Source: Alphaproteobacteria bacterium
GTDB taxonomy: Bacteria; Pseudomonadota; Alphaproteobacteria; SHVZ01
Direction of reading: 5' to 3'
Assembly: GCA_009694025.1 (NCBI GenBank)
Contig: SHVZ01000014.1
Location: 1 to 47,536 of the forward strand
DNA: 47,536 nt
The stretch's first letter is position 1. Each line of letters begins with the position of its first letter. Made by a program: the position numbers and the translations under genes. The notes under the pieces were generated by a model. The model was not told the DNA's origin. It saw only the letters and a list, made by a program, of their open reading frames with translations, and did no database searches. Of this stretch, positions 25,433-35,267 are shown in pieces.

Positions 25433-26077
25433 CTAGGCGATCGGCAGCTTCGTCACCACCGCGACGAAGTGGCAGGTCGCGGCCGCGACCACGAAACCGT
25501 GCCAGATCGCGTTCTGATAAGGCAGCCGCACGAGCACGTGGAAAATCACGCCGACCGAATAGAGGACCCCACCGACGACGATGAGCGCCATCACCGCTAG
25601 GGAAAGATGCTCCCAGACCGGGCCGATGGCGGCGACGATGCTCCACCCCAGCGCCAGGTAGAGGCCGATCGCGATCCGACGGATCGCTTTCGGCGCCAGC
25701 AGGGTCAGAATGAGTCCGATCAGCGCGATCGCCCACACCGCGGCGAGCAGGAGGGCGATGCTGGGATCGTCGACGATGCCGCCGAGGAAGGCGGAGTAAG
25801 TCCCGGCGATCAAGAGAAAGATCGCGGCGTGGTCGAGACGCTGGAGGAGGTGCCGCCTGGGCGACTGACGGAGCCCGTTGTAAAGCGCGGAGCAGGTCAA
25901 CATGGCGAACAGCCCGACGGCGTAGAGAACGATGCCGATGAACCCGGCTAGGCTCTCACGGACGGCGCTGACTGGAATCAGAACGGCGCAGCCGACCGCG
26001 GCGACGGCCAAGGCTCCGACATGAATGGCCCGGTCGATCCGGACCTCCCTCAAACGCGTCGCGTCAAGGCTCAACAC
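25433..26077 (-). CDS. Hemolysin III family membrane protein (PAQR/YqfA-like)
   Basis: Seven-helix integral membrane protein of 214 residues. Family landmarks are SALYNGLRQSPRRHLLQRLDHAAIFLLIAGTY (residues about 63-94), which contains the Ser/Asp/His metal-site residues, and the C-terminal NAIWHGFVVAAATCHFVAV with the second His pair. Members are named after Bacillus hemolysin III but most act in membrane lipid or stress homeostasis. It starts with GTG at 26075-26077, eight bases after AAAGGA. Divergent from pyrB and convergent with the GT41 gene. Confidence 0.92.
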   Translation of the reverse strand: MLSLDATRLREVRIDRAIHVGALAVAAVGCAVLIPVSAVRESLAGFIGIVLYAVGLFAMLTCSALYNGLRQSPRRHLLQRLDHAAIFLLIAGTYSAFLGGIVDDPSIALLLAAVWAIALIGLILTLLAPKAIRRIAIGLYLALGWSIVAAIGPVWEHLSLAVMALIVVGGVLYSVGVIFHVLVRLPYQNAIWHGFVVAAATCHFVAVVTKLPIA

Positions 26078-26229
26078 GCAACCAATCCTTTCTCGGGATG
26101 AAACACTATAGCCGATTCGCTTTCTCCAGGCCCAGCATCACGTGCAAATCCGGGGCCGACCGGCGGCGGCCCGTGGCCGGCGGGGCCGCCCTACCCAAGG
26201 CGCGGCCGCTGGTGTAATCAGGGGCATTA

Positions 26230-27189
26230 ATGGCGTCGCCTTCCGGCTCCCCCCTGAGACATCTGCTCGGCATCGACGGCATGACGCCGGACGATATCCT
26301 GAGTCTCCTCGATCTTTCAGAGACTTACGTCGACATGAACCGCGGCCCCGACAAGAAGGCGTCGGTGTTACGCGGCCGCACCCAGATCAACCTGTTCTTC
26401 GAGCCCTCGACCCGGACCCAGATGTCCTTCGAGCTCGCCGGCAAGCGCCTCGGTGCCGACGTCCTGAACATGGCGGTCGCCTCATCCTCGACCAGAAAAG
26501 GCGAGACGCTGATCGACACAGCGATGACGCTCAACGCCATGCACCCGGACGTCCTGATCGTCCGCCATTACGACTCCGGTGCGGTCAAGCTCTTGTCGGA
26601 AAAGGTCAATTGCTCGGTCATCAACGCCGGCGACGGGACCCACGAGCATCCGACCCAGGCGCTGCTCGATGCGCTGACCATCCGCCGCACCAAGGGCAGG
26701 ATCGGCGGCCTCCTGGTCGCCATCTGCGGGGATAGCCTGCACTCCCGCGTCGCCCGCTCGAATATCCATCTTCTCAATACGTTAGGCGCGCGGGTTCGGC
26801 TGATCGCGCCGCCGACGTTGATCCCCGCCGCCGCCGACCGCCTTGGGGTCGAGATCTTCACCGACATGAAGAAGGGCCTGGTCGGCTGCGACATCGTCAT
26901 GATGCTGCGTCTGCAAACCGAACGCATGCAGGGAAGCTTCGTGCCGTCCATCCGCGAGTATTTCCACTTCTTCGGCCTCGACCGGGCCAAGCTGGCGCTG
27001 GCCAAGCCCGACGCCTTCATCATGCACCCGGGACCAATGAACCGCGGCGTCGAAATCGACTCCGAGGTCGCCGATGACATCGACAGATCCCTGATCCGCC
27101 AACAGGTTGAGATGGGGGTCGCGGTTCGCATGGCCTGCCTGGACCTGCTCTCCCGATCCCGCCCGGACGGCGGCCGGAACACCCCGTGA
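26230..27189 (+). CDS. pyrB: Aspartate carbamoyltransferase catalytic subunit
   Basis: Joins carbamoyl phosphate to aspartate in the second step of pyrimidine synthesis. The 319-residue protein has the carbamoyl-phosphate loop [12 protein letters not shown] (Ser60-Thr61-Arg62-Thr63), the 80s-loop SSSTRKGET with Lys90, and [11 protein letters not shown] in the hinge. [12 protein letters not shown] and [15 protein letters not shown] are the conserved C-terminal pieces. Its TGA overlaps the GTG of pyrC by four bases, fitting a complex between the two proteins. There is no pyrI regulatory gene. Confidence 0.97.
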   Translation: MASPSGSPLRHLLGIDGMTPDDILSLLDLSETYVDMNRGPDKKASVLRGRTQINLFFEPSTRTQMSFELAGKRLGADVLNMAVASSSTRKGETLIDTAMTLNAMHPDVLIVRHYDSGAVKLLSEKVNCSVINAGDGTHEHPTQALLDALTIRRTKGRIGGLLVAICGDSLHSRVARSNIHLLNTLGARVRLIAPPTLIPAAADRLGVEIFTDMKKGLVGCDIVMMLRLQTERMQGSFVPSIREYFHFFGLDRAKLALAKPDAFIMHPGPMNRGVEIDSEVADDIDRSLIRQQVEMGVAVRMACLDLLSRSRPDGGRNTP

Positions 27190-28478
27190 ACCGGATCGCC
27201 TTCACCAACGTCCGCCTCATCGACCCCGAGAGCGGCCGCGACGAGGCCGGCCAGCTGATCGTGGCCGACGGGATCGTCGCCGATCTCGGCCCCCGCCTGT
27301 TCGAACGGCCCCCCGAGGGCGTCCAAGTCATTGACGGCAAGGGCGCCGTGCTCGCCCCGGCGCTGGTCGACATGCGCGTCCAACTGCGCGAACCGGGCGA
27401 AGAGCACAAAGAGAATTTCGAGAGCGCGAGCCAGGCGGCGGTGGCCGGCGGCGTCGGCACGATGGTGGCCCTACCCAACACCCGCCCCCCGGTCGATGAA
27501 CCCTCGCTGGTCGAGTTCGTCGAGCGCCGGGCGCGAACCGTCGGCCTGGTCAACATCCGCACCTATGGAGCGGCGACCAAAGGGATGGCGGGGAAGGAGC
27601 TGACCGAGATCGGGCTGATGGCGGCCGCCGGCGCGGTCGGCTTCACCGACGGGACCCAGGCGATCGCCTCCGCCCTGGTGATGCGCCGTGCTCTCTCTTA
27701 CGCCAAGACCTTCGGCCAGCTGATCCTTCAGCACCCGGAGGAGCCGGCGCTCGCCTCGGACGCGGGGATGAACGAGGGCGAGATCGCCACCCGGCTCGGT
27801 CTGCCGGGTATTCCCGCCGCCGCGGAGGCCATCCTGCTCGACCGCGACATGCGCCTGGTCGAGCTCACCGGCGGGCGCTACCACGCCGCTCACTTATCCA
27901 CACGGGCCGCAGTCGAGGTCATACGCAGCGCGAAAAAGTGCGGTTTAGCAGTCACTTGCGACACTGCACCGGCCTACTTCGCGCTCAACGAGACGGCCGT
28001 CGGGGACTACCGGACCTTCGCCAAGCTGTCGCCGCCGCTCCGTTCCGAGGACGATCGGCGCGGCATCGTCGAAGGGCTTGCCGACGGCACTATCGACGCC
28101 ATCGCCTCCGACCACGCCCCCCACGATCAGGATTCTAAACGCCTGCCCTTCGCCCAGGCGGCGTCTGGAATCCTTGGGCTTGAAACTTTGTTACCCTTGA
28201 CGTTGGAGCTTTACCATAACGGCCACTTGAAACTTCAAACGGCGTTGCAGAGGCTGACCGCGGGTCCGGCTGCACTACTGGGCCTCGATGCCGGTCGTCT
28301 TGCGAAGGGCCGCCGGGCCGACCTCGTCCTCTTCGACCCCGAGCACGCCTACCGGATCGACGTCGATAGCTTCCGCAGCAAGTCCAAGAACTCCCCCTTC
28401 GACGGCCGGCCGGTCGAGGGCAAGGTCTTGCTGACCGTGACCTCCGGGCGGATCGTCTACGACGGCCGCAGGGTCTGA
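27186..28478 (+). CDS. pyrC: Dihydroorotase-like protein (probable inactive PyrC')
   Basis: Amidohydrolase-fold protein of 430 residues next to pyrB. The metal-binding HxH of true dihydroorotases is replaced: the segment [10 protein letters not shown] (62-71) has Arg64 and Gln66 where His is needed. Other site residues remain: Asp155 (GFTDG), His183 (LQHPEE), His236 (AAHLST) and Asp309 (ASDHAPH). Loss of the first two ligands is the mark of the pseudo-dihydroorotase that partners aspartate carbamoyltransferase in Pseudomonas and appears in alphaproteobacteria. A genuine pyrC should lie elsewhere. GTG start within the pyrB stop. Confidence 0.9.
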   Translation: MNRIAFTNVRLIDPESGRDEAGQLIVADGIVADLGPRLFERPPEGVQVIDGKGAVLAPALVDMRVQLREPGEEHKENFESASQAAVAGGVGTMVALPNTRPPVDEPSLVEFVERRARTVGLVNIRTYGAATKGMAGKELTEIGLMAAAGAVGFTDGTQAIASALVMRRALSYAKTFGQLILQHPEEPALASDAGMNEGEIATRLGLPGIPAAAEAILLDRDMRLVELTGGRYHAAHLSTRAAVEVIRSAKKCGLAVTCDTAPAYFALNETAVGDYRTFAKLSPPLRSEDDRRGIVEGLADGTIDAIASDHAPHDQDSKRLPFAQAASGILGLETLLPLTLELYHNGHLKLQTALQRLTAGPAALLGLDAGRLAKGRRADLVLFDPEHAYRIDVDSFRSKSKNSPFDGRPVEGKVLLTVTSGRIVYDGRRV

Positions 28479-28482
28479 CCCG

Positions 28483-29193
28483 ATGCCGACGTCCCTCGGA
28501 TATTTATCCTTGACCTGGCCGTTCTGGGTGGCGGCGCTGGCGGGATATCTCCTCGGCTCGATCCCCTTCGGGCTGGTCCTGACCCGGCTCGCGGGCCTCG
28601 GCGACATCCGCCGGATCGGTTCCGGCAATATCGGGGCGACCAACGTTCTCAGGACAGGAAGGAAGGGGCTGGCTGCCGCCACCGTCCTGCTCGACGGCGC
28701 CAAGGGCGCGGGCGCGGTGCTCATCGCCGGAGCCTGGAGCCAGGACCTGGCGGTGCTCGCCGGCGGCGGGGCCATGCTCGGCCATTGCTTTCCGGTCTGG
28801 CTCCGCTTCAAGGGCGGCAAGGGGATGGCGACCGCACTCGGCACGCTGCTCGCCGTCGCCTGGCCGGTCGGCCTGCTCGCCTGCCTGACCTGGCTCGTCG
28901 CCGCCGTCCTCTTCCGCTACTCGTCGGTCGCGGCCCTGACCGCCGTCGCTGCTTCCCCGGTTTATGCGTGGTGGCTGGCGGATGTCGAACGGGCGATCCT
29001 CGCCCTCCTCATCGCCGTCCTCGTCTGTATCCGCCACCACGAGAACATCCGTCTCCTGCTGAAGGGCGAGGAATCCAAGATCAAGCTCGGCGACGCCTCG
29101 TCAACGGAAGACGAAGAGATTGCCGCCGGCGATGTGCCCCCCCAGATGGGCCATAACCGCGGCCCGGCCCTCAAGGACAAGCCGCCGACCTGA
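28483..29193 (+). CDS. plsY: Glycerol-3-phosphate acyltransferase PlsY
   Basis: Membrane enzyme that moves an acyl group from acyl-phosphate to glycerol-3-phosphate, the first step of phospholipid synthesis. It has five helices and the three PlsY motifs: GYLLGSIPFGLVL (about 20-32), GSGNIGATNVLRTGRK near 47-62, and FKGGKGMATALGTLL near 109-123, with HHENIRLLLKGEE at the end of the core. The protein is 236 residues, about 30 longer than usual, with an acidic tail ending in PPQMGHNRGPALKDKPPT. It follows pyrC by four bases, so the two are likely co-transcribed. Confidence 0.96.
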   Translation: MPTSLGYLSLTWPFWVAALAGYLLGSIPFGLVLTRLAGLGDIRRIGSGNIGATNVLRTGRKGLAAATVLLDGAKGAGAVLIAGAWSQDLAVLAGGGAMLGHCFPVWLRFKGGKGMATALGTLLAVAWPVGLLACLTWLVAAVLFRYSSVAALTAVAASPVYAWWLADVERAILALLIAVLVCIRHHENIRLLLKGEESKIKLGDASSTEDEEIAAGDVPPQMGHNRGPALKDKPPT

Positions 29194-29248
29194 TGGCTGC
29201 GCCCTCCGGCTGTTGACGCGGCCGGCCTACCTCTCACACCTTGCACGC

Positions 29249-30379
29249 ATGAGCGTTCAGCCCGCCCGTCCCCTGACCGATAAAGAGCGGCTGGACTGGC
29301 TGCGCCTCGCCGGCGCCGACCATGTCGGCCCCGTCACCTTCTTCCAGCTCCTCGACCGGTATTCGACGGCCTCGGCCGCGTTGTCGGCCTTGCCCGACCT
29401 CGCTCGCCGCGGCGGCCGCGCCCGGGCGCCGAAGATCCCTTCCGTCCAGGACGCCGAGGCGCAGGTCGCGGCGATCGCCGCCGCCGGCGGACGCTGGATC
29501 GGCGCCTGGGAACCCGACTACCCGGCACTGCTGCGGGAAATCGCCGACCCGCCGCCCCTGATCAGCGTCATCGGCAAGACCGATCTGCTCGGACGTCGCT
29601 CGATTGCGGTGGTCGGGGCCCGCAACGCCTCGGCCAACGGCCGGCGTCTGGCCAAGGATATCGCCCATGGACTCGCTGGCGCCGGCTTCGTCGTCGTTTC
29701 CGGCCTGGCGCGCGGCATCGACGCCATGGCGCACGAAGGCAGTCTCACCGGCGGCACCGTCGCGGTGGTGGCCGGCGGCGCCGATGTCATCTACCCGGAG
29801 GAAAACCGCGGCCTGCATGAGCGCATTCAGGCCGAGGGGCTGATCGTCGCCGAAATGGCGCCCGGCACGGTCCCTCAGGCCCGCCACTTTCCTCGTCGGA
29901 ACCGCATCATTTCGGGCCTGTCGCTCGGAACGGTGGTGGTGGAAGCGGCCGAACGCTCCGGCTCGCTGATCACCGCCCGTTTCGCCCTCGACCAGGGACG
30001 CGAGGTCTTCGCCGTGCCGGGATCGCCGCTCGATCCTCGGGCCCGCGGCTGCAACGGGCTGATCCGTGACGGCGCCACACTTATAGAGTCGGCCGAGCAC
30101 ATCCTCGAGGGGGTCGGGCGGCTGCCGCAGCTTCGTGAGTCCAGGCCCGAAACGGCATCGTCGGCGGCCCCGAAACCGGACGAGCACGAGGTCGATCAGG
30201 CCCGCTCGAACGTCCTCGGCCTCCTCGGTCCCAGCCCGGTCGCGGTTGACGAACTGATCCGCCAATGCCACATGTCAGCGCCCGCCGTGCTCGCCGTTCT
30301 CCTGGAGGCGGAGCTGGCCGGCCGCCTAGACAGACATCCTGGAAATCAGGTTTCTTTGCGCTATTCCAGCGCGTTGTAA
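29249..30379 (+). CDS. dprA: DNA processing protein DprA (Smf)
   Basis: Binds incoming single-stranded DNA and loads RecA during transformation. The 376-residue protein has an N-terminal SAM/HhH-like region, then the Rossmann core with SIAVVGARNASANGRRLA, VVSGLARGIDAMAHEGSL, VVAGGADVIYPEENRGLHERI and FPRRNRIISGLSLGTVVVEA. The C-terminal winged helix (about 320-372) is typical of the alphaproteobacterial form. The ATG at 29249 begins right before the conserved LTDKERLDWLRLAGADHVGP. Confidence 0.95.
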   Translation: MSVQPARPLTDKERLDWLRLAGADHVGPVTFFQLLDRYSTASAALSALPDLARRGGRARAPKIPSVQDAEAQVAAIAAAGGRWIGAWEPDYPALLREIADPPPLISVIGKTDLLGRRSIAVVGARNASANGRRLAKDIAHGLAGAGFVVVSGLARGIDAMAHEGSLTGGTVAVVAGGADVIYPEENRGLHERIQAEGLIVAEMAPGTVPQARHFPRRNRIISGLSLGTVVVEAAERSGSLITARFALDQGREVFAVPGSPLDPRARGCNGLIRDGATLIESAEHILEGVGRLPQLRESRPETASSAAPKPDEHEVDQARSNVLGLLGPSPVAVDELIRQCHMSAPAVLAVLLEAELAGRLDRHPGNQVSLRYSSAL

Positions 30380-30407
30380 GGCACGGATAAAGTAAGGCAC
30401 GAACAAT

Positions 30408-32972
30408 ATGGACGTCGTCGTCGTCGAATCACCGGCCAAGGCCAAGACCATCAACAAGTATCTCGGCGATGGCTACAAGGTGGTCGCCAGCTACGGCCAC
30501 GTCCGCGATCTCTTGCCCAAAAACGGTGCCGTCGACCCAGAGGCCGACTTCGCCATGACATGGGAGGTCGAGGATCGGGCCGAGAAGGCGGTCTCGGCCA
30601 TCGCCGGCGAGTTGAAGAAGGCGAAGCGGCTGTTCCTCGCCACCGACCCCGACCGCGAGGGCGAGGCGATCTCCTGGCACCTGGCCGAGATCCTGAAGGA
30701 GCGGAAAAAGCTCGACGGCATCGAGGTGAAGCGCGTGGTCTTCCACGAGATCACCAAGTCGGCCGTCCTCGACGCCATCGCCAATCCGCGCGAGATCAAC
30801 CGCGAGCTGGTCGAGGCCTACCTCGCCCGCCGCGCCCTCGACTACCTGGTGGGATTCACCCTCTCGCCGGTGCTCTGGCGGAAGTTGCCGGGAGCCAAGT
30901 CGGCGGGGCGGGTGCAGTCCGTGGCGCTCCGCCTGGTCTGCGAGCGCGAAGCCGAGATCGAAGCGTTCAAGCCGGAGGAATACTGGTCGGTCTCGACCGA
31001 GTTCACCACCGCCGACGGCGGCAGGTTCACCGCCGACCTGAGCCATCTCGGCGGCGAGAAGCTCGGCAAGATGGGCCTCAAGGATCAGGCCTCGGCCGAG
31101 CGCGCCGTCGAGGCGATCAAGGCCGGCCGCTTCGCCGTATCCGAGGTCGAGCGGAAGACCGTCCGGCGCTTCCCGCCGCCGCCCTTCACCACCTCGACGC
31201 TCCAGCAGGAGGCGTCCCGCAAGCTCGGATTCGGGACGTCCCGCACCATGCGTCTCGCCCAGCAGCTCTACGAGGGCGTGTCGCTCGACGGCGAAACCGT
31301 CGGACTCATTTCTTATATGCGAACGGACAGCGTCAATCTGAGCCAGGAGGCCCTGGCCGGCACGCGCAAGATCATCACGCGCGAATTCGGCGACCGCTAC
31401 CTGCCGAAGGAACCGCGCACCTTCAAGAACCAGTCGAAGAACGCCCAGGAAGCTCACGAGGCGATCCGACCGACCGACCTCGGACGACTTCCCGCCGAGA
31501 TGTCCCGGTATCTCGATGACGACCAGCGGAAGCTCTACGAGCTGGTCTGGAAGCGCGCCGTCGCCTGCCAGATGGAGGCGGCCCAGATCGACCAGACCGG
31601 CGTCGACGTGGCGGACGCCTCCGGCAAGACCGTGCTGCGCGCCACCGGCTCGATCATGCTCTTCGACGGCTTCCTCAAGCTCTATCAGGAAGGCAAGGAC
31701 GACGATGACGACGACGAGGCGAACCGCCGCCTGCCGCCGCTCACCGCCGGCCAGACCCTGACCCAGGGCGAGGTCAAGCCCGAGCAGCATTTCACCCAGC
31801 CGCCGCCCCGCTATAGCGAGGCGAGCCTGGTCAAGCGCATGGAGGAGCTCGGCATCGGCCGGCCCTCGACCTACGCCTCGATCCTCCAGGTTCTCCAGGA
31901 TCGCGACTACGTCCGCCTCGAGCGCAAGCGCTTCATGCCGGAGGACCGCGGTCGAGTGGTCACCGCCTTCCTCTCCAACTTCTTCCAGCGCTACGTCGAG
32001 TACGGATTCACCGCCGAGCTCGAGGGCAAGCTCGACGAGGTCGCCGAAGGCCAGCTCGACTGGAAGCAGGTGCTGCGCGACTTCTGGCGCGACTTCTCCA
32101 CCGCGGTCGGCGACACCACCGACCTCGGCATCAAGCAGGTGATCGAGACCCTCGACCAGGATCTCGGCCAGCACTTCTTCCCGCAGAACGGCGAGGGCGA
32201 TGCGCGCGCCTGCTCGTCCTGCGCCAACGGCCGGCTCGGCCTCAAGCTCGGCAAGTTTGGCGCCTTCATCGGCTGCTCGAACTATCCGGAGTGCAAGTAC
32301 ACTCGGCGCCTGGTGGTCGAAGGCCAGGGCGACGACGCCGCCGGCGCCGAGGGCGGCGAGCGCGAGCTCGGCAAGGATCCGGCCGGCAAGGCGGTGACGC
32401 TGAAGCGTGGCCCTTACGGCCAATACGTCCAGCTCGGCGAGGCCGAGGGCAAGGTCAAGCCGAAGCGGGTGTCGCTGCCGCGCGGCCTCGCGCCGGCCGA
32501 TCTGACGCTCGAGCGCGGCCTCGCGCTCCTGGCGTTGCCGCGCGAGCTCGGCACGCACCCGGAATCCGGCGAGATGATCACTGCCGGCGTCGGTCGCTTC
32601 GGCCCCTATCTCAAGGTCGGCCCGCGCTTCAAGTCGCTGCCCAAAGACGAGGACGTGCTGACCGTCGGCATCAACCGGGCGGTCGACCTGCTCGCGGCCG
32701 AAGGTGCCGGCTCGGCCGCGGTCGAGGTCGGCAAGCACCCCGAGGACGGGAAGCCGATCACGCTGAGGAAGGGTCGCTTCGGCCCGTATGTGCAGCACGG
32801 CAGCACGCGCGCCACCCTGAAGCGCGGCACCGATCCCGCCGCCGTCACTCTCGGCGAGGCGGTCGCGTTGCTGGCCGAGAAGGCGGCCAAGGGGCCGGCG
32901 CCGAAGAAGGGCGCCGCCGCCAGGTCGACGGCCAAGAAGTCGGGCGGGCGGCGAAAGGCCGCCTCGGCCTGA
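30408..32972 (+). CDS. topA: DNA topoisomerase I
   Basis: Relaxes negative supercoils by type IA cleavage. In the 854-residue protein the Toprim domain starts at VVVVESPAKAKTINKYLG with the metal-binding ATDPDREGEAISWH (80-84 core). The catalytic tyrosine is Tyr303 in ISYMRTDSVNLS. One four-cysteine zinc module is at about 602-632 (CSSC and GCSNYPEC). After it come three or four basic topo-C repeats (RFGPYLKVGPRF, RFGPYVQHG) and a Lys/Ala tail. Starts 28 bases after dprA and is followed at once by rnr. Confidence 0.98.
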   Translation: MDVVVVESPAKAKTINKYLGDGYKVVASYGHVRDLLPKNGAVDPEADFAMTWEVEDRAEKAVSAIAGELKKAKRLFLATDPDREGEAISWHLAEILKERKKLDGIEVKRVVFHEITKSAVLDAIANPREINRELVEAYLARRALDYLVGFTLSPVLWRKLPGAKSAGRVQSVALRLVCEREAEIEAFKPEEYWSVSTEFTTADGGRFTADLSHLGGEKLGKMGLKDQASAERAVEAIKAGRFAVSEVERKTVRRFPPPPFTTSTLQQEASRKLGFGTSRTMRLAQQLYEGVSLDGETVGLISYMRTDSVNLSQEALAGTRKIITREFGDRYLPKEPRTFKNQSKNAQEAHEAIRPTDLGRLPAEMSRYLDDDQRKLYELVWKRAVACQMEAAQIDQTGVDVADASGKTVLRATGSIMLFDGFLKLYQEGKDDDDDDEANRRLPPLTAGQTLTQGEVKPEQHFTQPPPRYSEASLVKRMEELGIGRPSTYASILQVLQDRDYVRLERKRFMPEDRGRVVTAFLSNFFQRYVEYGFTAELEGKLDEVAEGQLDWKQVLRDFWRDFSTAVGDTTDLGIKQVIETLDQDLGQHFFPQNGEGDARACSSCANGRLGLKLGKFGAFIGCSNYPECKYTRRLVVEGQGDDAAGAEGGERELGKDPAGKAVTLKRGPYGQYVQLGEAEGKVKPKRVSLPRGLAPADLTLERGLALLALPRELGTHPESGEMITAGVGRFGPYLKVGPRFKSLPKDEDVLTVGINRAVDLLAAEGAGSAAVEVGKHPEDGKPITLRKGRFGPYVQHGSTRATLKRGTDPAAVTLGEAVALLAEKAAKGPAPKKGAAARSTAKKSGGRRKAASA

Positions 32973-32973
32973 A

Positions 32974-35148
32974 TTGCCGCGCAAGAAGCCGCCGCTTCCG
33001 ACCAAGGACCAGCTCCGGACCTTCATTACCGAGAGTCCGACCGCGGTCGGCAAGCGCGAGATCGCCCGCGCCTTCCAGGTCAAGGGCGACGACCGGGTCG
33101 CGCTGAAGGCGATGCTGCGAGAGCTCTCGGCCGAGGGCACGGTCGGACGCATCCGCAAGGCGGCACCGCCGCCGGGTCGTCTCGCCGAGGTGACGCCGAT
33201 CGTCATTGCCGGCATCGACGAGGACGGCGAGACCCTCGCCCGGCCGATGGTCTGGGAGGGCGAGAGCGAGCCGCCGCGGATCGTCGTCGTCGAGCGCCCG
33301 GGAGCGCCGGCGCTGCCAACGGGAACCCGGCTCCTCGCCCGCCTCTCGAAGCGGTCCGCCCGGCTCTACGAGGCCCGCGTGCTCCGCCGTATCCCGACGA
33401 CGGCCGACCGTGTGGTCGGTACCTACCGGCTCGGCCCGGAGGGCGGGCGGCTGGCGCCAGCCGACAAGCGGAGCCGGACCGAGTTCCGCGTCTCCCGGAT
33501 CGACTCCGGCGGCGCCCTCGACGGCGAGCTGGTATCGGCCGAGGTGCTGACGACGGCCAGGGCCGGCCTGCCCGAGGCCCGTATCGTCGAGCGCTTGGGC
33601 TCGTCCGACGACCCGCGCGCGATCGGCGCGCTTGCCGTCGCCGCCCATGACATTCCGGTCGCGTTCGCCGAGGACGCCCTCGCGCAGGCCGCGGCGGCAA
33701 AACCAGTCACCCAACCGGGCACACGCGAGGACCTCCGCGATCTGCCGCTCGTCACCATCGACGGCGACGATGCCCGGGACTACGACGACGCGGTCTTCGC
33801 CGAGCCCGACGGCGAGGGTTGGAAGCTGGTCGTCGCCATCGCCGACGTCGCCCATTACGTGACGCCGGGAAGCCCGCTCGACCGCGACGCCTTCAAGCGC
33901 GGCAATTCGGTCTACCTCCCCGACCGGGTCGTGCCGATGCTGCCGGAGGCGCTGTCGAACGAGCTCTGCTCGCTGAAGCCGACGGTGCCGCGGCCGGTGA
34001 TGGCCGCCTTCATGTCCATCGACAAGGAGGGCCGGCTCAAGAGCCACCGCTTCGCCCGCGCCCTCATGCGCTCGGCGGCGCGGCTCACCTACGAGCAGGT
34101 GCAGAATGCCCGCGACGGCCGGCCCGATGAAACGACCGGCCCGTTGATGGAGAGCGCGATCGAGCCGCTCTACGGCGCCTTCCGCGCGCTCGCCCGGGCG
34201 CGCGAGAAGCGCGGCACCCTCGACCTCGACATCCCCGAGCGCCGGGTCTTCCTCGGCCCCGACGGCAACGTGCTGGCGATCCGCTCGCGCTCGCGCTTCG
34301 ACAGCCACCGGCTGATCGAGGAGTTCATGATTTCGGCCAACGTCGCGGCAGCGGAGACGCTGGAGGCGAAGGGTGTCCCCTGCATGTACCGGGTGCACGA
34401 CCGGCCGTCCTACGAGAAGCTGGAGAGCCTCCGGGAACTCCTCGATTCGATCGGCCTGTCGCTGCCCAAGGGCCAGGTGCTGCAGCCGAAGAGCTTCACC
34501 CGTCTGCTCGAGCGCGCCAAGGACACGCCCTACAAGCAGATGGTCAACGACCTGGTGCTGCGCTCCCAGGCCCAGGCCCTGTACAGCCCGGACAATCTCG
34601 GCCATTTCGGCTTGGCGCTCCGCCGCTATGCCCATTTCACCTCCCCGATCCGCCGGTATTCGGACGTGCTGGTCCATCGCGGCCTGATCCGGGCTCTCGG
34701 CCTCGGCGAGGACGGCCTGACCGAGGCCGAGGCAGCGCGGATGCGTCCGCTCGGCGAGCACATCTCGATGACCGAGCGGCGCGCCCAAGTGGCCGAGCGC
34801 GACGCGGTCGACCGCTATACGGCGCTGTTCCTGTCGAGCCAGGTCGGCGGCGAGTTCTCGGGGCGCATCAGCGGCGTCTCCCGCTTCGGCCTGTTCATCG
34901 CGCTCGAGGACACCGGCGCCGACGGGCTGGTGCCGGTCTCCACCCTGGGGGCCGATTACTTCGAATACGACGCGCCGCGCCACCGGTTGATCGGCCGGAA
35001 GTCGCGCTTCGTCTATCAGTTGGGTCAGCCGGTCAGGGTTCGCCTTGCCGATGCCGACCCGGTCAAGGGCGGGCTGGTGTTCCACCTGCTGCAGGAACGC
35101 CGGCCGGAGGGACCGCGCCATAGGCTCGGTAGTCGCCGCCGCGGATGA
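32974..35148 (+). CDS. rnr: Ribonuclease R
   Basis: Processive 3'-5' exoribonuclease of the RNase II family. The 724-residue protein has an N-terminal winged-helix/cold-shock part, the RNB domain with active-site aspartates in TIDGDDARDYDDAVFAE (about 262-278), SAARLTYEQVQ and HFTSPIRRYSDVLVHR, then an S1 domain (GGEFSGRISGVSRFGLFIALEDTGADGLV) and a basic tail. It starts with TTG one base after the topA stop; this start keeps the usual PRKKPPLPTKDQLRTFI opening. The end overlaps a possible ATG of the next open frame by four bases. Confidence 0.95.
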   Translation: MPRKKPPLPTKDQLRTFITESPTAVGKREIARAFQVKGDDRVALKAMLRELSAEGTVGRIRKAAPPPGRLAEVTPIVIAGIDEDGETLARPMVWEGESEPPRIVVVERPGAPALPTGTRLLARLSKRSARLYEARVLRRIPTTADRVVGTYRLGPEGGRLAPADKRSRTEFRVSRIDSGGALDGELVSAEVLTTARAGLPEARIVERLGSSDDPRAIGALAVAAHDIPVAFAEDALAQAAAAKPVTQPGTREDLRDLPLVTIDGDDARDYDDAVFAEPDGEGWKLVVAIADVAHYVTPGSPLDRDAFKRGNSVYLPDRVVPMLPEALSNELCSLKPTVPRPVMAAFMSIDKEGRLKSHRFARALMRSAARLTYEQVQNARDGRPDETTGPLMESAIEPLYGAFRALARAREKRGTLDLDIPERRVFLGPDGNVLAIRSRSRFDSHRLIEEFMISANVAAAETLEAKGVPCMYRVHDRPSYEKLESLRELLDSIGLSLPKGQVLQPKSFTRLLERAKDTPYKQMVNDLVLRSQAQALYSPDNLGHFGLALRRYAHFTSPIRRYSDVLVHRGLIRALGLGEDGLTEAEAARMRPLGEHISMTERRAQVAERDAVDRYTALFLSSQVGGEFSGRISGVSRFGLFIALEDTGADGLVPVSTLGADYFEYDAPRHRLIGRKSRFVYQLGQPVRVRLADADPVKGGLVFHLLQERRPEGPRHRLGSRRRG

Positions 35149-35267
35149 CTCCAACCCGGCTGTGGCGCGGCCGTCACGAAGTCATCGAAAATGTCGGGTC
35201 CAATCGATTCTTCCGCTTGTTACTGGATTTTTGGGCGGCCAAACGGCACATTCCATGCTTATCCACG

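Noticed and set aside
30429..33215. 928-codon minus-strand frame over topA and the start of rnr
   Set aside because: Antisense to two certain genes, with no recognisable motif.
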